Assembly (NCBI GenBank): GCA_030064795.1 | Contig: JASJEI010000063.1 | Location: forward strand, 1 to 36,860 | From: Pleurocapsa sp. MO_226.B13 | Lineage (GTDB): Bacteria; Cyanobacteriota; Cyanobacteriia; Cyanobacteriales; Xenococcaceae | Length of the DNA stretch: 36,860 nucleotides | Reading direction: 5' to 3' | Shown here: positions 32,498 through 36,860 of the stretch, one piece after another | Layout of the letters: each line of letters starts with the position of its first letter | How positions within the stretch are numbered: position 1 is the stretch's first letter | Translations under genes and position numbers: made by a program | Notes under the pieces: generated by a model | Told to the model about the DNA's origin: nothing | The model's input: the letters and a program-made list of their open reading frames with translations, nothing else | Databases searched by the model: none

Positions 32498-35338
32498 ATG
32501 ATTACTAATCTTTTAGGATCGGATTATTCCGATTCGGCCAACAACGATAATTCAGCTACGACAAATTCTTTAGTAAACAAGCCAGTGAATTCAAACGGCG
32601 ATACAACCGTAGTCTCGCGACCTGCTGTAAGCAGGAACCAATGCTGGGAGCAGCGTCTAATCAACTCTTGGAAACAGATAAGCCTACGTAGAAAAGCAAC
32701 TCTATTTGCGATCGCCCTTGGGATCTTTCCCGTCGCCCTAGTCGGAGGGATCGCTCACCAGTTGGCTGCCCGTTCCTTAACCAAGCAGATCGTGAGCGAA
32801 CAAGAAAGTCGTACTTTTGATATCGGTCAGAAGGTCAGTCTATTTACCAATCATATTATTAGTGATGCTAACACCATCGCCGCTTCACCTTTGTTAGCCG
32901 ACCCGCAACTGAGCGCGCAAGCTACGGACGAACATAAGGTGGCATTATTAAATGATTTTATTAAAAAACATCCTTTAGAAAGATACGATAACATTGCCGT
33001 GTACGACCCAAATGGCAATTTGTTGTTTCAGTCGCAATCCACTGACCCACTAGATCCTGAAGAAAACTATAGCACCCACGACTATTTCCAAAGGGCAATC
33101 TCTAGTAAGTCGGCTGCGGTTAACGACCCAGAAATTCATACAGAATCGGGTAAAAATAACCTATCGGTGGCTTCTCCAATTTTAAACAGACAGACTGGAG
33201 AGGTACTGGGGGTGGTTCGGTTACAAATGTCTCTCAGTCATTGGAAAAAAATCTTTCAGTATGTTAAAGCCGAAGGTTGGGAATATAGATTAATCGATAC
33301 TGAGGGCTATATTTTTGATACCGACGAATCCGACTACATCGGGCAGTCTACAGGTAGCGACCTCAAAAAGCTACCTCAATTACAGGCAAAAATTAGCTTT
33401 CAAAAAGAAAATAACTTCAACGAAGATGCCTTGATCGCCACAGACATCATGAAGGATCTGAATGATGACACTCAGGTAGTAGCTAGTGTGGCGGCCATTT
33501 CCAACGTGCAGGGAGTCATGGCTCCTGGCTGGGAAATTGTTTTATCCCGTCCTGTAGATCAAGCTTTTGCATCCTTGAGACAACTACGTCTAATTTTGCT
33601 CTTGGGTACTACTGGTGCTGCTTTATTAGTCGGAGCGATCGCTGCTGTAGTAGTTAGTCGAGCTACGGCACCAATTGTAGAAGCAGCAGGGGCAGTTGAG
33701 AAGATCAGTCAAGGGGATTTAGATACTCGGCTAGAGGTTGCGGGAAGAGACGAGCTAGCTGTTTTGGGGACTAACATCAACAAAATGGCGAAAAAGTTAA
33801 AGTTATTTATGCGCTATCAGGCAGCAGAAGCCAAGCGATCGCAACGCCTCAAAGATATCACCCTCAAACTTTCGCGGGCAGAAAGTTCCAAAGAGGTATT
33901 TCAAGTAGCTCTCCAAGAAATCCTTCTCGCTTTAGAGGCAGACCGCGCCCTGATCTATCGTTTAGAACCAGGTGGTGAAGGGAAAATTCTTGCCGAATCT
34001 ACGGTGGGTCAATCCACTAGCTTGCTTCAGGCACAAACCACCAGCCTCGAATACCTCGAAAAATACTTTGCTGAGAATCGCTTGAACAAGGTACAGGCAA
34101 TTTCTAACATCTATACAACTAATCTCGATGTCAATCACCTCCAGCAACTAGAAGCTTGGGATGTCAAAGCAGAACTAATTGCACCTTTTTCTACGGGCAA
34201 AGATTGCCAAAACTTACTCGTCCTGCATCAGTGCGGTCAGTCGCGTCAATGGCAGCAAATAGAAATTGACTTCTTTACTCAGCTTGTCTCTCAGGTAGTA
34301 CTGGCTTGGGAAAGAACCAACCTCTTACAACAGCAAAAAACCGCCAGAGAAGACTTACAGTATCAAGCTCTCGGTTTGTTAACTGAAGTAGAACCAATCA
34401 GTAGAGGTGACTTAACGATTCGCGCTACGGTGACAGAAGGTGAAATCGGTACGATCGCCGATTCCTATAATTCCACCGTCGAAAATCTGCGCGAGATCGT
34501 CCTCCAGGTACAAAAATCAACTACTCAGATGGCAGCGGCCACCAGTAACAGCGAAGAGTTTGCCCGTTCTCTCTCTGAAAGAGCCTCGCTACAGTCTCAG
34601 GCGATCGCTGCGGCCCTCAATCAAATTCAAGCCATGGCCGAATCAGTCCAAGCGGTTGCGGTCAATACTGAGGAAGTAGAATCTACCTTCCAAGAAGTAT
34701 TACAAACCGTAGCGACTGGCGATGCAGCCATGGATCGTACCGTAGCGGGAATCTTGGACATCCGCGAAACAGTTGCCGAGACAGCTAAGAAAGTCAAGCG
34801 GTTGGGAGAATCTTCTCAAAAGATTTCTAAGGTGGTCAATCTAATCGGTAGCTTTGCCTCTCAGACCAATCTTTTAGCTCTTAATGCCTCTCTAGAAGCT
34901 TCTCGTGCGGGAGAAGAAGAACACAACTTTACTGTAGTGGCAGAAGAAATTAGAACTTTAGCGCAGCAATCTGCTGAAGCTACAACCGAAATTGAAAAAA
35001 TAGTAGCTAGCATTCAGTTAGACACCAAAGAAGTGTTCAAGGCGATGGAAGAAGGGATCGAACGAGTAGTCATCGGTACCAAGCTAGTAGATGAAACTCG
35101 TCAAAGCCTCAATCAAGTTGCTGCTTCCAGCCAAAAAGTCAACAGTCGGATTGCTGAGATTGCCCAAGAAACAGTCGAAGAGTCTCAAGTTAGTCAAAAG
35201 ATTACCCGCACTATTGCTGAAGTAGCAGAAATGGCAAATACAACTTCTACCGATGCCGAACAAGTATCAGTTTCGACTAAAGAGTTACTGGCGGTAGCTG
35301 AGGAGTTACAGGCAAGTGTTAGTCGCTTTAAAGCGTAG
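32498..35338 (+). CDS. Methyl-accepting chemotaxis protein with GAF domain (PixJ/PilJ-like)
   Basis: The 946 residues read: cytoplasmic N-terminus, helix at about 66-88, periplasmic dCache-like sensor to about 355, helix at 360-388, HAMP at 389-440, GAF at 455-610, a second HAMP-like segment (ISRGDLTIRATVTEGEIGTI), then the signalling domain with NLLALNASLEASRAGE and EEIRTLAQQSAEATTEIEKI. The GAF follows the phytochrome pattern (ALIYRLEP, then LLVLHQCGQSRQWQQ). At the canonical chromophore position, where PixJ reads Cys-His, this protein has Asn-His (DVNHLQQL), so covalent bilin attachment there is unlikely. It is probably a photo- or chemoreceptor for gliding motility with a chromophore-less GAF. 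Confidence 0.92.
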   Translation: MITNLLGSDYSDSANNDNSATTNSLVNKPVNSNGDTTVVSRPAVSRNQCWEQRLINSWKQISLRRKATLFAIALGIFPVALVGGIAHQLAARSLTKQIVSEQESRTFDIGQKVSLFTNHIISDANTIAASPLLADPQLSAQATDEHKVALLNDFIKKHPLERYDNIAVYDPNGNLLFQSQSTDPLDPEENYSTHDYFQRAISSKSAAVNDPEIHTESGKNNLSVASPILNRQTGEVLGVVRLQMSLSHWKKIFQYVKAEGWEYRLIDTEGYIFDTDESDYIGQSTGSDLKKLPQLQAKISFQKENNFNEDALIATDIMKDLNDDTQVVASVAAISNVQGVMAPGWEIVLSRPVDQAFASLRQLRLILLLGTTGAALLVGAIAAVVVSRATAPIVEAAGAVEKISQGDLDTRLEVAGRDELAVLGTNINKMAKKLKLFMRYQAAEAKRSQRLKDITLKLSRAESSKEVFQVALQEILLALEADRALIYRLEPGGEGKILAESTVGQSTSLLQAQTTSLEYLEKYFAENRLNKVQAISNIYTTNLDVNHLQQLEAWDVKAELIAPFSTGKDCQNLLVLHQCGQSRQWQQIEIDFFTQLVSQVVLAWERTNLLQQQKTAREDLQYQALGLLTEVEPISRGDLTIRATVTEGEIGTIADSYNSTVENLREIVLQVQKSTTQMAAATSNSEEFARSLSERASLQSQAIAAALNQIQAMAESVQAVAVNTEEVESTFQEVLQTVATGDAAMDRTVAGILDIRETVAETAKKVKRLGESSQKISKVVNLIGSFASQTNLLALNASLEASRAGEEEHNFTVVAEEIRTLAQQSAEATTEIEKIVASIQLDTKEVFKAMEEGIERVVIGTKLVDETRQSLNQVAASSQKVNSRIAEIAQETVEESQVSQKITRTIAEVAEMANTTSTDAEQVSVSTKELLAVAEELQASVSRFKA

Positions 35339-35362
35339 CGATCGCACTAGGGACGGGACTAT

Positions 35363-35386
35363 AGAGACGTTTCATGAAATGTCTCT
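35363..35386 (+). terminator. Hairpin after the MCP gene
   Basis: AGAGACGTTTC pairs with the reverse half ending GTCTCT, 25 bases after the stop. There is no T run; it may be an attenuator or RNA-stabilising stem within the operon. Confidence 0.4.
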
Positions 35387-35432
35387 AGGAATGACTGACG
35401 ACTAAGGACTAATGTACGGGCGTTTCGCGAAA

Positions 35433-35460
35433 GTAGGGGCGAACGAACGTTCGCCCCTAC
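35433..35460. repeat. Palindromic REP-like element
   Basis: GTAGGGGCGAAC and GTTCGCCCCTAC form a perfect 12-bp stem with a 4-base loop. This GC-rich palindrome type is widely dispersed in cyanobacterial genomes. Confidence 0.8.
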
Positions 35461-35504
35461 TAACAACATTGAATTTTTATTTATAAATTGGAGAATTAAT
35501 TGCT

Positions 35505-35669
35505 GTGAATTCTGGAATTAGACAAGCTCAAAGTTTTGATGCCAATTATCAACTGCTAGATCTCGATCTAGATCGCCTTCAGCGCAGAAGCAAACGGATG
35601 CGTAATTCTTGGCTACTTTGGTTTACTCTCTTGACCTCAGTCATACTTTTCCTATTTAGCAACTACTAA
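35505..35669 (+). CDS. 54-residue single-helix membrane protein
   Basis: A GTG start 13 bases after a GGAG element opens a 54-residue frame. It has a polar, acidic-basic first half (LLDLDLDRLQRRSKRMR) followed by one hydrophobic helix (SWLLWFTLLTSVILFLF) to the end. The positive residues before the helix predict a cytoplasmic N-terminus. It lies between the MCP and CheA genes of the chemotaxis operon. The family is unknown. Confidence 0.5.
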   Translation: MNSGIRQAQSFDANYQLLDLDLDRLQRRSKRMRNSWLLWFTLLTSVILFLFSNY

Positions 35670-35854
35670 TCAATGTAACAAAAAAATTCAGCAAGAAGAA
35701 TGAGGACGTGACACCCGCGTCGAACGTCTGTTTATCTCGTCCGACATCCCCATACCACCAATTAAAAATCAAAAAAGTTTAGAGCAAAGAGGAGAGGCGA
35801 TCGCTGGAGTTTAGTAAAGTTTATACGCTCCGTCCGATCGCTCCTTAAATACCC

Positions 35855-36860
<1,006 letters not shown>

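Overview
The window looks like AT-rich cyanobacterial chromosome. The HIP1 octamer GCGATCGC is frequent, there are two NDH-1 membrane subunits of the oxygenic type, a PxcA/CemA protein, a PatA-type regulator and a phytochrome-like GAF methyl-accepting protein. The genus cannot be fixed from the sequence; a unicellular or pleurocapsalean relative would fit.

Layout. (1) 1-5024: the open 5' part of a DUF4157 (extracellular contractile injection system associated) gene on the minus strand. Next is a LysM/DUF928-like gene whose 5' end has been replaced by an IS of about 1.96 kb with 17-bp perfect inverted termini and a doubly frameshifted DDE transposase. An IS4-type transposase remnant follows. 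(2) 5755-11169: a DUF3102 protein with a degenerate methyltransferase-like tail, then on the minus strand two tandem paralogous sensor kinases and an OmpR-type regulator with a strong terminator. (3) 11944-26685, all plus strand: a basic 89-aa protein carrying the C-terminal cap motif of CcmM-type gamma carbonic anhydrases, PxcA, a bestrophin-like anion channel, a 36-aa single-helix peptide, NdhF, a CheY-like protein, an IS630-type HTH remnant, a Tat-exported beta carbonic anhydrase, NdhD, a MATE transporter, a secreted His/Asp-rich membrane protein and a 199-aa unknown. (4) 27302-28158, minus strand: four tandem copies, with an exact 206-bp period, of an unrecognised 50-aa gene, closed by a perfect intrinsic terminator. 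(5) 28812-29489: a CcmM-like gamma carbonic anhydrase without RbcS-like repeats. (6) 29692-36860: a phototaxis/pilus-type chemotaxis operon (PatA-like, Mo-nitro_C small protein, CheY, CheW, MCP, small membrane peptide, CheA cut by the window end).

The main hypothesis is that region 3 plus the gamma carbonic anhydrase forms an inorganic-carbon/proton handling locus. It combines a proton-extrusion protein, a candidate bicarbonate channel, an exported carbonic anhydrase, two NDH-1 proton-pumping subunits of the NdhF1/NdhD1 type without any visible CupA/CupB, and a gamma carbonic anhydrase with a small cap-motif protein. This resembles in logic the algal model of thylakoid bestrophins feeding a lumenal carbonic anhydrase. 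The grouping is seen in the sequence; the joint function is inference.
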